From: Galeopsis tetrahit
Lineage: Eukaryota; Streptophyta; Magnoliopsida; Lamiales; Lamiaceae
DNA: 64,000 bases
Direction: 5' to 3'
Assembly: GCA_963675135.1 (NCBI GenBank)
Contig: OY776126.1
Coordinates: 26,415,195-26,479,194, forward strand
Shown: positions 53,500 to 64,000 of the stretch, one piece after another
Layout of the letters: the number at the start of each line of letters is the position of its first letter
Position numbering within the stretch: the first letter of the stretch is position 1
Made by a program: the position numbers and the translations under genes
The notes under the pieces: generated by a model
Told to the model about the DNA's origin: nothing
Database searches by the model: none
What the model saw: the letters and a program-made list of their open reading frames with translations, nothing else

Positions 53500-54040
53500 T
53501 ACTGACGGATATTCCGTCGGTAAAATGCCAACGGATATTCCGTCGGTCAAATGCCGACGGATATTCCGTCGGTATGTGAATTTCGAAATCATATTTTTTT
53601 TTATTCATTTTTTGTTTTACTGACGGATATTCCCTCGGTAAATTGCTGTCGGTCAGATGCCGACGGAAATTCCGTCGGCATGTGAATTTCGAAATCAATA
53701 TTTATTCAAAAATTAATTTCTTTTATAATTATTTTAATTTATTCTAATTTATTTTATAATTATTTTAATTCATTCTTTCCGACGGAATTACCGACGGAAT
53801 GTTGACCCGGTTTGTTAAACGGGTTGTTCGAAATACCGACGGAATTTCCCTCGGTAAATCCGTCGGCAATTCCGACGGAAAATCCGTCGGCAAATCCGTC
53901 GGAATTTCCGACGGAATTCAAAAATCCGTCGGTAAAAAATGCTGACGCCGAAAAAGGGGACGGCCGACTTTCCGTCGGCAAATCCGTCGGTAACACAGGC
54001 GGCCGACGGAAAATCCGTCGGTAAATCCGTCTCTAAAACG
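53500..54040. repeat. Right subterminal repeats of the CACTA element
   Basis: More than twenty copies of CCGACGGA or TCCGTCGG in both orientations, densest at 53770-54030, many as perfect palindromes such as CCGACGGAAATTCCGTCGG. In En/Spm elements such repeats bind the element-encoded protein. Confidence 0.9.
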
Positions 54041-54041
54041 C

Positions 54042-54055
54042 CCTTTTTTGTAGTG
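54042..54055 (+). repeat. 3' terminal inverted repeat of the CACTA element
   Basis: CCTTTTTTGTAGTG, the reverse complement of the usual CACTACAAAAAAGG start. It marks the right boundary. Confidence 0.85.
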
Positions 54056-55212
54056 AATAATATAATAATACTATAATAATATAATAATACAATAATATAA
54101 TACATTTAATCATTACACGCTTAATCAATTATATATTATAATCTTATCAAACAATAATAAAATAATACAAATTCATATTCGGGGTTACATAGAAAACTGT
54201 GACAGGCAATAGTTTCTCTAGTGTTGTAACGCGCACGGTGAAGTTTCTCTAGTGTTGTGACACGTGATGCGGTGAGGCGGTGGACTGTGACACGTGAAGC
54301 GGTGGTGGACGAACTGCGATAGTTTCTCTAGTGTTGTGACTGAGTGCCATAGTGTTGTGACAGTGAGGTGGTGGACTATGGATATTAAATAGTGTACGCA
54401 AAATTAATCATTTTAAAACTTAAAACGTCTCATCATATCTACAACCACTCATTCTATGGTTCACCTTTTCTACATTGGCCAATTTTTTTTTTTTAATTAC
54501 ATTTAAAAGAGAGAAATATATTTTTTATCACTCAATTATTATTTTCTATAAAAAAATTGATCATCTCATTTCCCTTCTTTTAAAGAAAAAATAATACTTC
54601 TACTTTTACTTTTAGTTGTATATGAGTTAATTTCAGTTTTTTTAAACAATATTGCATGGTTTTCCTATTGAATTTATATAATGATTGAAAATAATTTATT
54701 TGAATTCATTTGTGCGGAAGATTAATGGTAAAGAATTCTCTAAAATTATCAATTCATATTAATTAAGAATATTTTAAGAAACTTATTCACCTTTTTTTTT
54801 TATTCTAGATATTTTTTTATTAAGACCTGCATATTTCTTGAAACGTTAGTCAAACAATCACCATTATTCATATTTATTAAAAGAGTAGATTTATGCTTGC
54901 AAGCTCTTTTACCGTAGGTATATAGAAACATGAAGTATATGTTTTGGAGAAAGGGAAAAATTATAACTGAGTGACCAATTTTTGACTAAATGTGGAAGAT
55001 CAAATTTGAAAGAAAAAAAGGTAAATTTCGATGACCAAAAGTGGGGAATAACTTGGGTGCAAATCCGTGTCAAATAGGGTAAAACATACCTCAATTTAAA
55101 TACACCACCTGACTGGATAGATCCACCCCACTCCGCAGCATACACCTCCTGATCCACTTGACTAAATACACCACATGTACCCCAAAACCACTAAATTCAC
55201 CCATACACCTCC
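54056..55212. other. AT-rich intergenic region with short repeats
   Basis: No gene. 54200-54375 contains four or five copies of AGTTTCTCTAGTGTTGTGAC-type units mixed with GTGACACGTGA-GCGGTG. The rest is simple AT-rich sequence. Confidence 0.6.
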
Positions 55213-55995
55213 AATTTAGACCTGTCAAAACGGGTCGACGGGGCGGGGCGGGCAAAAACCGCAAAAGCTCGCCATTTGACAGGGCGGGCCAGCCCGTTTG
55301 CAAGGCGGGCTACCAAAACCCCAACCCAACCCAAAAATGGGCGGGCCGCGGGTTTTAGTGGACCAATTTTTTTTTTTTACTAACTATTTATTAAATTTAT
55401 CAAGAAACATAAAAAATTATAGTATATATATTTATTAGTACATAATAGAAATAAACATCAAGAGTTTCATTAATTATTAATTAAGAACAAAAAAAACCAA
55501 ATAAAAATATGATCATTAATAGTTGTATAATATATTATAAATACAGTAATAATATACATATATATTAAAGTAATATACTTATATTATAATGATATAAAAT
55601 ATGGGATTATGAGTATAGAAAATGAAGAAAGAAGGAAAAAAATGCAAATAGGGGATTATGAGCATAGAAAATGAAGAAAGAAGGAAAAAATGCGGCGCAT
55701 GTAATCTGTTATGCACTGGAGTTTTTAATATTAGTTAGATTTATTATATATTGCTATTAAATAAAGTTGGATAGCTTAAGTTGTTAGAGCACTATTATTG
55801 ACATGTAAGGTCTTGAGTTCGATTATTGGATAAGGGATTATTTTTTAATTAAATATAATATTTTTTAAAAAAATTAAAAAATGGCGGGCCAGCCCGCCAT
55901 AGACCGCACCAACCCGTCAAAAATCGCAGCCCAAACGGGCCGGACCGCATGGGCCCGCTTCCTGGCGAGCTTGGAAAATCCTGGCCCAACTCACT
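55213..55995. mobile_element. Non-autonomous DNA-transposon-like repeat with GC-rich ends
   Basis: The left end (55213-55355) and right end (55880-55990) are GC-rich and share GGCGGGCCAGCCCG in inverted arrangement (CCTGTCAAAACGGG against CCCGTCAAAAATCG), enclosing AT-rich filler. No coding capacity. The family (hAT or other) is uncertain and no clear duplication was found. Confidence 0.45.
55764..55862 (+). mobile_element. Second, diverged tRNA-derived SINE
   Basis: AGTTGGATAGCTTAAGTTGTTAGAGCACTA and then GTCTTGAGTTCGATT match the A- and B-box parts of the SINE at 38894, with many changes. It lies inside the GC-rich-ended repeat. Confidence 0.65.
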
Positions 55996-56009
55996 ATTTT
56001 TAGTGTTGT

Positions 56010-56480
56010 TTTATAACATTGAAAAGTGGTAAGCATTGTTATTGAAAAGTGTTGTTTTATAATACTGAAAAGTGGTAAGTATTCTTATTGGTAATTATTA
56101 TTATTGAAAAGTGGTAAGTATTTTTATTGAAAAGTGTTGTTTTATAATACTGAAAAGTGATAAGTATTGTTATTGAAAAAAGTTGTTTTATAATACTGAA
56201 AAGTGCTAAGTATTGTTATTGAAAGTATTGTTATTGGTAATTATTATTATTGAAAAGTGGTAAGTATTTTTATTGAAAAGTGTTGTTTTATAATACTGAA
56301 AAGTGATAAGTATTGTTATTGAAAAAAGTTGTTTTATAATACTGAAAAGTGCTAAGTATTGTTATTGAAAAATGTTATTTTATAAACTGAAAAGTGATAA
56401 GTATTGTTATTGAAAAGTGTTAAAAAGTGGTAAGTATTATAAGTGAAGAGCGGTAAGTATTATAAGTGAAGAGCGGTAAT
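56010..56480. repeat. Tandem GAAAAGTGGTAAGTATT array
   Basis: An irregular array of TATTGAAAAGTG-TAAGTATTGTTATTG and TTGTTTTATAATACTGAAAAGTG units, with higher-order copies of about 100-160 bases (56090-56220 and 56235-56360). Confidence 0.8.
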
Positions 56481-56734
56481 CTTAAATAATTTCATTATAC
56501 TGAAAAGTTGTCATGAAAAAAAAAAATTACAAAAAAATAAGTCAGAAAAAAAAAACGGTCACGGAGTCGAACCTGTGAGACATTACACTTAGGAAGGGCG
56601 CTTGTAATCGCCTGGAGAGCAGCCATTTTATTGCTAATTACCGTGCACACTACCAAGGACGGAGTCACATTGGGCCCAGAGGGGTCCAGCCGTCCACTGC
56701 CCCCCACCATTTTATTTTTATTTTTTTATATATG

Positions 56735-57258
56735 TATACTTCTCCCGTTCTATGATTATTTTCACACTTTTTTTAACGGGCGTCCCAATATTATTTGTAC
56801 ACTCTAAAAAATGAAATAACTCATATAATTTTTATCAATATTACCCCTCATTTATTTTACTTGGGCCCACAACTTAACTCAATTTATAATTTTAGTCAAT
56901 GAATTACCAATAATACCCCTCCTTAACAATTACTCACCCCATTTTTTAATAAGTGTCATTTTGGCTTTTTTCAACAAATTAAGATTATAAATTATGGTCT
57001 ATATTACCCTTCATTAATTATACTAATTTTAATATAGAAATTTTGTTTGATAAAGAATGTGGTCAAGATTGTAGCTAGTATTAATAAATCAAATTAATTT
57101 TGGTATAAACAATTTTTGTGGAATTTAATTATGAAAAATATTTATGGTAAATGAATAAGGGTAAAATAGTTAAAATTAAAGAAAAATCTCTAGAATGACA
57201 CTTATTTTAAAATTAATTAAAAAGTCAAAGTGACACTTAATAAAAGACGGAGGGAGTA
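56735..57258. mobile_element. Stowaway-like MITE
   Basis: TACTTCTCCCGTTCTATG at the left and GACGGAGGGAGTA at the right resemble the TACTCCCTCCGT ends of plant Tc1/mariner MITEs, with TA at both borders. A nested pair of AATAAGTGTCATTTTGGC-type arms lies inside (about 56950 and 57195). Confidence 0.6.
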
Positions 57259-57852
57259 ACAATTAACAAAAACTTAAAAGTTAAAATGAGTATAATTTTA
57301 AGTTGTACAAATAATTTTAACTTAAAACGATCGAAAAAAGAGTCGAAAACGATCAAAAAAAAGTAAAAAACGAGCCGAAAACGAGTAAAAAAAAAACCGC
57401 CGAACCGCCGATTTAAAAACCGTAACCGTAATCGACGGTTCGCGGTTCGCTTACAGTTCGCCTAAACTCAAAATCGTAACCGCCGGTTTCGAGAAACCGG
57501 TGGTTTTGAACCGTCGTCGCACATGTCTACATCAAACACAATATTTTAGTTTCACTTCTTTACTATTTAATCGTGAGACAGCTCACATTTAAAATTCATT
57601 ATCCTTGCATCACGTTTATTAATTTTTTTTACTAATTATTCAATTTATTCATATATCACTTAACTTAGTGAATCTGGCCATACATACCAGCTGTATCTGG
57701 AATGGCAACTTTATAGACGTACACTTGGATTTTACTCGGTGAGTTTTCCACTCTATTGTGATCACCAGTGACGGAGTCAGAAAATTATGATTGGGGGCAC
57801 AATTTGTATAAGAAGTTTTGGTAGTTTCGATTTAAAACAATTTAAAAAGGTA

Positions 57853-58087
57853 AAGTCTAATATGCACCCGAGTGCATCTTGTGCACCCTAGTTCATGTGC
57901 ACTTTTCAGTTTACTGACTTACACTTTTTGGTAATGGTGTTGCATTTTTCAATTATTACTAAAAATATTATTATACAGTTTAATAATTGAAAAGTGCAAC
58001 ACCATTTACCAAAAAGTGTAAGTCAGTAAACTAAAAAGTGCAACATGGATTAGGGTGCACAACATGCACTCGAGTCCATAGCAGACC
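57853..58087. mobile_element. Foldback (hairpin) MITE
   Basis: Two arms of about 105 bases pair almost completely: left 57853-57960 (TGCATCTTGTGCACCCTA, TTTACTGACTTACACTTTTT) and right 57975-58087 as the reverse complement, with a short AT loop. No coding. The near-complete pairing makes it a potential small-RNA precursor if transcribed. Confidence 0.85.
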
Positions 58088-58449
58088 AACCCATTTAAAA
58101 ATTGCTTAATTATTAATACCGTTAAAATTTTTTAAAATCATTTTCTTTCTTCAGTTATAATTTAACCAGCCAAACAATATAATACTTTTAAATATAAATC
58201 TACAAAAAATTTAAAAAAAAAACATCAATAATATTGTTCAATTTTAAGGATATTTTCGTGAGTTTAGCAAAAATTTAGATAATAATCTCAAACACACCAT
58301 CAATCTATTGACTCGATCTATTAAAAAACTATATTTTTTTAAAGTATTATGAAATAAATTTAAGAAGAAAATACACAAAAAAGAGAAAAAAAAAATCTTC
58401 CTTCTAAACTTTGTAGATAAGCATTCATTTTTTGTTCCGTCTAAACTTA

Positions 58450-59640
58450 GGAGGGTGTATTCAATTGAGATTCTGTTGTATTTTTTTGGATTTTAAAAAG
58501 TCAGTGGATTTAGAAAATCCATAGACTCTATGCACAGTTTGACTGACTTTTTTATTGATTTATATGGATTTTCATAGATTTAACGTGATTCTGAAATACA
58601 CATTTTTTTTATTTATTTACATGGATTTCCATAAACTATGCCCCTATAAAACTATTGATGCAAACGTATATCGAACACACTTGTATATAAAAAAAATTAT
58701 CTAAATTATTTAGAAAAAATATAAAAAATATATTAGTTCAAAAAAAAAATTATTATTCATCATTATTATTCTTATCTTCATTTCCATCACGGTTATATCT
58801 CTATTCATTTTCCACATAGCATTAACAATACTAGTTCTCAATGCATTAGTTTCAATTCTTTGTTATGGTTAGCTTTGAGAAAGCAATTCTTCTTCATATT
58901 CGACTGAAATTCGTCCGACATTCTTTTCGAAGAAAGTTATGTAATCCATTCTTTCCGAAGAAAGTTATGTAATCCAGTCCAAGCTAGTACTAACTCTGCT
59001 TGTGTTTTAAATGGGAACTTGTGAATAACGATTTGAAAATACCAAAAATTCTCTCAATCACATTTCTTAATGATGCATGACGAAGATTGAATAATTGCAT
59101 TTCTGGAGTGACGACTTTGACCACCAAAATCTTTTAGTCGATTACTGGAGTGACGACCTTGATATTACTAACATAACTGTGTTCGATATACTATAATTTT
59201 TAAAGAAAAAATATAATTTTAAAATATAGTTTTCACGATAATAATGGTGGTGAAGAATTGGTGATTCTTATCGAAGAACATAGTTAGATTTTATTTTGTT
59301 TGAAGAAGAGAGGCTGTGTAGGATTTTGTGGTTCGAAATACAGCAAAAATGTTTATTTTTTCTCTAGTTTCTCTCTTTCAGAGTTTCTAAGAGAATCCGT
59401 TGAAATCTCTGCTTTTATTTTGAATAGTGAAATTTATTTATATTTTTGAAGGAGAATCCAACGAAATCCATAGAGTATTAAAATCCATAGATTGTTGAAT
59501 ACCTGAGGATTTCTAAAGACTTTTTAAAATCCGTATTGAATACCTCAAAATTTTAAAGAACTTTTAAAAATCCGGATTAAATACCCCCAGATTTTAAAAG
59601 TCCAATAAAATCCAATAGAATCTGAATTGAATACACCCTA
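58450..59640. mobile_element. Degenerate PIF/Harbinger element
   Basis: AGGGTGTATTCAATT at about 58450 and its complement AATTGAATACACCCT at about 59626-59640 form terminal inverted repeats of about 24 bases. On the minus strand near 59105-58985 the frame reads LFNLRHASLRNVIERIFGIF, the hallmark of Harbinger DDE nuclease ends. A further fragment (NAMWKMNRD) is near 58800. Stops and deletions mark it as dead. Confidence 0.7.
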
Positions 59641-59798
59641 TGTATGTCTTAAAATGAAAATAATATTTTTATTTATACATAATAAAAATAATTACCAAAA
59701 TAATACATATATAATTATTTTAAAAAAATTAGCATATATAAAAAAATAATAATAAAAAAAAAAGTGGTGGGGGCCACTGGGCCCAGTGTGGCTCGTCC

Positions 59799-59982
59799 TT
59801 GGTGATCACGTGAGGCGGTGGGCGTTGTTTTTAATTGATTATTATACTCAAATTTTATTTTCAATTCATAGAAAAATGTTGAAATATATCTAGAATGATC
59901 CCTTCAAACACGCCTATAAATAGCTAGTATGTAAAAGATTGTTCTTACAAGCAAAACTTAAATTAATTCTCTCTCTCAAAAA
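59799..59982 (+). promoter_or_regulatory. Promoter region of the O-methyltransferase gene
   Basis: TATA box TATAAATAG at 59915-59923, about 60 bases before the ATG, giving a short leader with a CT-rich tract (ATTCTCTCTCTC) and an AAAAATGGC start context. The upstream border is the repeat-rich sequence ending at about 59798. Confidence 0.7.
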
Positions 59983-61503
59983 ATGGCATTATCTAATGGT
60001 GTTGGAGTTGAATTATCCACACAAGAGATCCTTGATGCTCAAGCTCATGTGTGGAACCACATTTACAATTTCATCAATTCAATGTCCCTAAAATGTGCAA
60101 TTCAATTAGGTATACCCGATGCTATACACAAGCACGGCAAGCCGATGACACTTTCCGAACTAGCCGACGCCCTACCCATCAACAAAGCCAAATCCCGAGG
60201 CCTCTTTCGCCTCATGCGCATTCTCGTCCACTCCAAATTCTTCAAAATAGTCGAGAATCCCGAGGAGGAGGCTTACTGCCTTACTCCAGCGTCCCGTCTC
60301 TTGATCAGAGACGGGGCGGTGAGCATGGCGCCCTTTGCACTGGGGGCGCTGGACCCGGTTATGATGGAGCCGTTCAATCATTTGAGTGAATGGTTTGAGA
60401 ATGAAGATGAAACTCCATTTGTTACTAAAAATGGAAAGAATGTGTGGGAATTTACGGGGAATGATCCCAAGTGGAGTCATTTGTATCATGAGGCAATGGC
60501 TAGTGATGCACGCCTTGTGAGTGATATACTTGTTAATGAATACAAGCACGTGTTTGAGGGGTTGACGACGGTGGTGGACGTTGGAGGCGGCACAGGGGTG
60601 GCGGGGAAGGCCATCGCGGACGCATTTCCGGGCATGAAATGTATCGTGCTGGAGCTTCCGGATGTTGTTGAGGGGTTGGAAGGGTCTGAGAATTTGAGCT
60701 TCGTTGGTGGTGACATGTTTCAGTATATCCCTCCTGCTGATGCTGTTTTCCTCAAGGTGCGTATGACCCATTTTACCATTTTGGGGTCCCATACTTTACC
60801 TAAATTAGCAAAAACACTTTTAAACAATCTCCTTAAAGCATCACAATATTACAATAAATGCCACTATTTTATTACACTAAAAAGTAATTTTATTACTACT
60901 ATTTATAAAGTTGAAAAGTTTTTAATTACTACCCTCACTTTATTTTACATAATATCAATAAATAATTCATTTATTAATTAATTTGGGTCATCAAGTATGG
61001 GACGGAGGAAGTATAATTTTATGATACGTGGATGTATAGGACACTATGCTTTAAAATTTATAATAGGACATTAATTACGAACGTCTAGTCCAAATTGCAC
61101 TAGAAACATTAATTCTAATTAGTGGGGAAAATTAAAGTTAATATTGAATTTAATTATTAAGTAGCTAGATTAATGAATATTATATATTTTGTGGACATTA
61201 CAGTGGAATCTTAGTATGTGGACGCATGAGGAGAGTGTTAAACTGCTGAAGAATTGCAAAGAAGCCATAAATGTTAGCAAGAAGAATGGTGGAAAAGTGA
61301 TTATTGTGGAAATGATTGTGGGAGATAAGAAAGATGCAATGGAAACCCAACTTTTCTTTGATTTGCATTTGATGACTAGGTTTGGAGGAGTTGGAGAGAG
61401 GACTGAAAAGGAGTGGGAGAAGCTCTTCTTTGATGCTGGTTTTTCAAGTTATAAAATCTCTCGTGCTTTGGGTTTGAGGTCTCTAATTGAGGTTTTTCCT
61501 TAA
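59983..61503 (+). CDS. Plant class II O-methyltransferase, catalytic His replaced
   Basis: Two exons, 59983-60756 and 61204-61503, join in phase to 357 codons, normal for the family. The intron (447 bp) is GT-AG and sits at the usual site after FLK. The N-terminal dimerisation domain reads HVWNHIYNFINSMSLKCAIQ; the SAM site VVDVGGGTG is at about 197-205, then VLELPDVV and GGDMFQYIP. Family members methylate phenolic hydroxyls (flavonoids, phenylpropanoids) in the cytosol. In the second exon the conserved W-LHDW reads WNLSMW: serine 262 stands where the catalytic base histidine belongs and methionine 263 replaces aspartate. Glutamates at 294 and 326/328 are present. Otherwise it is intact, so it is either a dead enzyme or one with another role. 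Substrate unknown. Confidence 0.88.
60765..61014. mobile_element. Stowaway-like MITE in the O-methyltransferase intron
   Basis: The right end GGGACGGAGGAAGTA and the left GGGTCCCATACTTTACC form imperfect inverted ends around AT-rich sequence. It begins within about ten bases of the splice donor. Confidence 0.55.
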
Positions 61504-61579
61504 TTACGATCGAGTAAAAAGAATAATATTGGGACAAGTTGTTCTTCTTCAATGTTGGTTTTACAAGTAATTTCATGGT

Positions 61580-61670
61580 TTGAGAATAAAATTTGTAATT
61601 CGATCAGCTTTTTAATTCCATGAGTGTACGTTGATGTTGTAATCCCGTCATTCAGACAATCAATAAAATT
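61580..61670 (+). terminator. Polyadenylation signals of the O-methyltransferase gene
   Basis: AATAAA at about 61586 and again at about 61660, 80 and 160 bases after the stop codon. Confidence 0.5.
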
Positions 61671-62634
61671 TACATACATGTGTTTCTTGAAAGAGGTAGG
61701 GGATGATGCACATGGATAATTATGATGTAAGAGAACACGTACAATCTTAACTCTAATTTCATCAAAGATCTTCTTCTTCAGATTCACATGTGCAGATATG
61801 GGGGATTTTAGGCCAGAGAAACAGAAATTCCACACCAAACCTAATAAGTTTAATTTTTTTTTTTGGTCCATTTAAATTTAATATACACTCTCTCATAAAT
61901 GAAAATATTTATTCCACTAAATAATTTAACAAAAAAATTTACACATTCCTATAAATCATCATTTTACAATTTTTTTTACCAAAATTAGTATAGCTTTGTG
62001 GCAAAGTGCTTTTTTATTTACAAATACTCTCATGATTCAGGCCCATGGGGCAATGTACCGCCACCTCATGATTCTGGCCGACGTGGTAAGAGCTCTTTCC
62101 AATTTACTAGGCCTACCCCGTCGGGCCCTCGTCTATCTTCGAATCGTGCAATTATGACGGATCACACTCTTCAGGTCTAAAATCCTGACTTGTCTCTTAT
62201 GCTCACTTCAGTCCCAGTGAGCAATTCGTTTACTTCGGTCCCGGTGAAAAACTTGTTCTCAGGTGTTTTGAATGATATCATGGTCCATGGATGAGTTCTT
62301 AGACAACACCCAGGAATACATGTTGGTAGATCTTTCTAGAATACATGGATGAGGTCTCAAGCATTTTCATTGATGATTTGATGTGTAAATCATGAGAGCT
62401 CTTGGTTTAAATACATGTTGGTAGATCTTTCTAGAATCACAATAACTACCTATCTTATGCAACAAGCTACTCTAACAAACTTGCTAACTAACTAGATATA
62501 CTAAGCATGCGGATTTTGCATGCACAGAGGGGTGTACTAAACAATTGTGTGTGTGCATGGATTCACGTGTATTGCATGCTTTAGGGGTGTATTTACTAAT
62601 ACATTTTTTCATGAGTTTAACATGCACCGACTGG
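61671..62634. other. Intergenic region with a 28-bp direct repeat
   Basis: No gene recognised. The minus strand at 61871-61500 is open over 123 codons but matches nothing I know. The sequence AATACATGTTGGTAGATC plus ten further bases occurs at 62315-62342 and 62410-62437. It may belong to the LTR of the copia remnant to the right, but TG...CA borders are not clear. Confidence 0.45.
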
Positions 62635-64000
62635 CTATGAAACCCCTGAAGAGTGAAGACCAAGAGCAGTGCACAACGATTGAAATCGAGGAGCAAGAGA
62701 TTTTGTGAAGATATCAGCCTGTTAATCATCTTTGGGAACATATCGAACATCAAGAGTTTGACCAAGCACGTTTCCTCGTATGAAATGAACATCAATTTCT
62801 ATGTGTTTCGTTCGAGCATTAAAGGCTGGACTGAAGGCAAGTTTGATTGCTCCTTCATTGTCACACCACAGGATCGATGGAGAGGACAGAGGTAGACCAA
62901 ACTCCTTGAAGAGCGAGGTAACTCATATAAAATCAGTGGCAACTAAAGCAAGTGATCTATACTCAACTTCAGTGCTGCTTCGTGCCACCACTGATTGTTT
63001 TCGAGAGCACCATGCAAGGAGATTGGAACCAAGCTTAATTTAGAATCCACTGGTACTTCGTCTATCATCCAAAGAAGCAACAAAGTCTGAATCCGCAAAT
63101 GCAAACAACCTGAAATCAGAAATAGAACTAAAAATAAGACAATTAGAAAGAGTGCCCTTGATATAACAAATCACTCTTTTGCAAGCTTTCCAGTGTTTAG
63201 TGGTGGGTGTGTGCAAAAATTGACTTAACTTATTGACAGAGTATGGAAGATCAGGCCTTGTGAAGGTGAGATATTGAAGGGCACCAAAAATAGAACGATA
63301 CAAAGTAGGATTTTCAAATGGAGTGGAATCAGACTGAGAGAGTTTCATGTTTGGACAAGAATGAGTGGGAGTGGGAGTGCATTTGTGTAGTTCTGCTTTG
63401 AGAAGAATTTCTTTGGCATACTTGGATTGAGTAAGAATGATTTGATCGGAAGTAACATGTGCCCCAATCCCCAAGAAGTAGTTAACTTCACCCAAAGGTT
63501 TAAGAGAAAACTTGGTGTGAAGAGCCTTGATGAACAGTTGTATGGCATTAGAATCATCACCAGTGAGCAGTATGTCATCAACATTGACAAAAATCATTAG
63601 CATCTTTCCACAATAATGTTTGTAGAGAAGGCAATGATCAAAGTTGGATTGACAGAAACCCTAAGCAAATAGAAATGTCATAAGAGTATCAAACCAAGCC
63701 TTTGGAGCCTGCTTGAGGCCATACAAGGCTTCACCAACTTGCAACTATGAGTAGGCCTTGAGGCATCAACAAAACCCTGAGGTTGCTCAATGTAGACAAT
63801 TTCCTTAAGTGTGTTATATAAAATTGCATTATTAATATCCACCTGCTGAATACTCCATCCTTTTGTTACAGCAAGAGCAAACATAATCCTTAGAGTGATT
63901 GGTTTGAGAACTGGACTAAAAGTGTGGAAGAAATCAACACCAGATGTCTGTTGAAAACCCTTGGCCACCAATCTTTTTTTAAACCTTTCAATAGAACCAT
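62635..64000 (-). pseudogene. Copia RT and RNase H remnant (element I)
   Basis: From the right edge on the minus strand: RT (VAKGFQQTSGVDFFHTFSPV, where the family has Y-ETF-PV; QVDINNAIL where D--NAFL is usual; VYIEQPQGF). A frame change follows near 63670, then a YVDD-box equivalent reading NVDDILLTG (63595), and YFLGI, RPDLPY and RNase H (ADSDFVASLDDRRSTSGF). A further stop at about 63040 follows, and the RNase H tail (HFIRGNVLGQTLDVRYVP, ADIFTKSL) ends at TAG 62635-62637. It is unrelated in detail to B and C. It continues beyond the window. Confidence 0.82.

Larger units (their letters stand above)
45390..54055 (+). mobile_element. CACTA (En/Spm) transposon; left end not found
   Basis: Defined by the paired CACTA gene set (Ptta/En/Spm-type gene at 45390 and TNP2-type gene at 48369), many palindromic CCGACGGA/TCCGTCGG subterminal repeats and a right terminus ending TTTTTTGTAGTG at 54055. 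The left CACTA terminus is not visible. It may have been removed where the tandem array or gypsy-type gene abuts (around 45120). Confidence 0.85.
56653..59798. mobile_element. Possible hAT-like element with inverted ends, filled by other insertions
   Basis: Left ACCAAGGACGGAGTCACATTGGGCCCAG (starting at about 56653) pairs with right CTGGGCCCAGTGTGGCTCGTCCTTGGT (ending at about 59798) as imperfect inverted repeats. CAGTGACGGAGTCAG also appears at 57766. GGACGGAG-type ends are common in plant hAT elements. No transposase remains and I could not find an exact 8-base duplication. Confidence 0.5.

Noticed and set aside
53812..54105. Open frames across the CACTA right arm
   Set aside because: They arise from the stop-poor CCGACGGA repeats and have no protein features.
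61500..61871. Minus-strand 123-codon frame downstream of the O-methyltransferase gene
   Set aside because: No recognisable domain or start context, and it overlaps the polyadenylation region of the gene.

Overview
This is a transposon-dominated stretch of a flowering-plant nuclear genome. It has low gene density, plant-type GT-AG introns, Ty1/copia elements primed by initiator-Met tRNA, an En/Spm (CACTA) transposon, tRNA-derived SINEs and MITEs. The only likely host gene is an O-methyltransferase near the right end. The wording of its N-terminal half resembles asterid/mint-family small-molecule O-methyltransferases, so an asterid eudicot is a reasonable but weak guess.

Layout. Positions 1-37073 are a stack of nested copia elements. 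A (1-1811, minus) is a decayed gag/protease/integrase fragment fused to B (1812-9598, minus), a large element with gag, a frameshifted pol and a 1.85-kb LTR. C (10219-25793, minus) is a full-length element of about 15.6 kb with two nearly identical 1.86-kb LTRs and a 5-bp target duplication. It carries gag, pol and a long extra reading frame downstream of pol, a Sirevirus-like plan. C sits inside the extra reading frame of D (plus strand; 9602-10218, 25799-27977 and on to its 3' LTR). E (27983-30291, minus) is an internally deleted element inserted just before the D polypurine tract with its own 5-bp duplication. G (31329-36386, plus) is a gag-only element lodged in the D 3' LTR. H (37074-39945, minus) is a short-LTR copia element with a SINE inserted in its gag.

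Positions 39946-45130 hold a spliced, decayed gene of the putative gypsy-type transposase family, followed by a tandem array of about 35-bp units. Positions 45390-54055 are a CACTA element. It has a Ptta/En/Spm-type gene, a TNP2-type transposase gene broken by a nonsense codon, a GRF zinc-finger gene on the opposite strand, what looks like a captured gene fragment, palindromic subterminal repeats and a 3' terminal repeat. Positions 54056-59980 are AT-rich and packed with tandem repeats and small DNA-transposon remnants: hAT-like, Stowaway-like, a hairpin MITE and a PIF/Harbinger relic. The O-methyltransferase gene (59983-61503, two exons) lacks the usual catalytic histidine. A decayed copia RT/RNase H (62635-64000, minus) closes the window.

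The most interesting pattern is the extra (envelope-like) frame downstream of pol. In the young element C it is open for about 1,560 codons apart from two isolated in-frame stops. In the host element D it has four isolated in-frame stops and no frameshift. Gag and Pol in B and C are also in one frame, separated by a single TAA in a conserved context. Whether these stops are read through, bypassed by splicing, or are methylation-driven decay is open.
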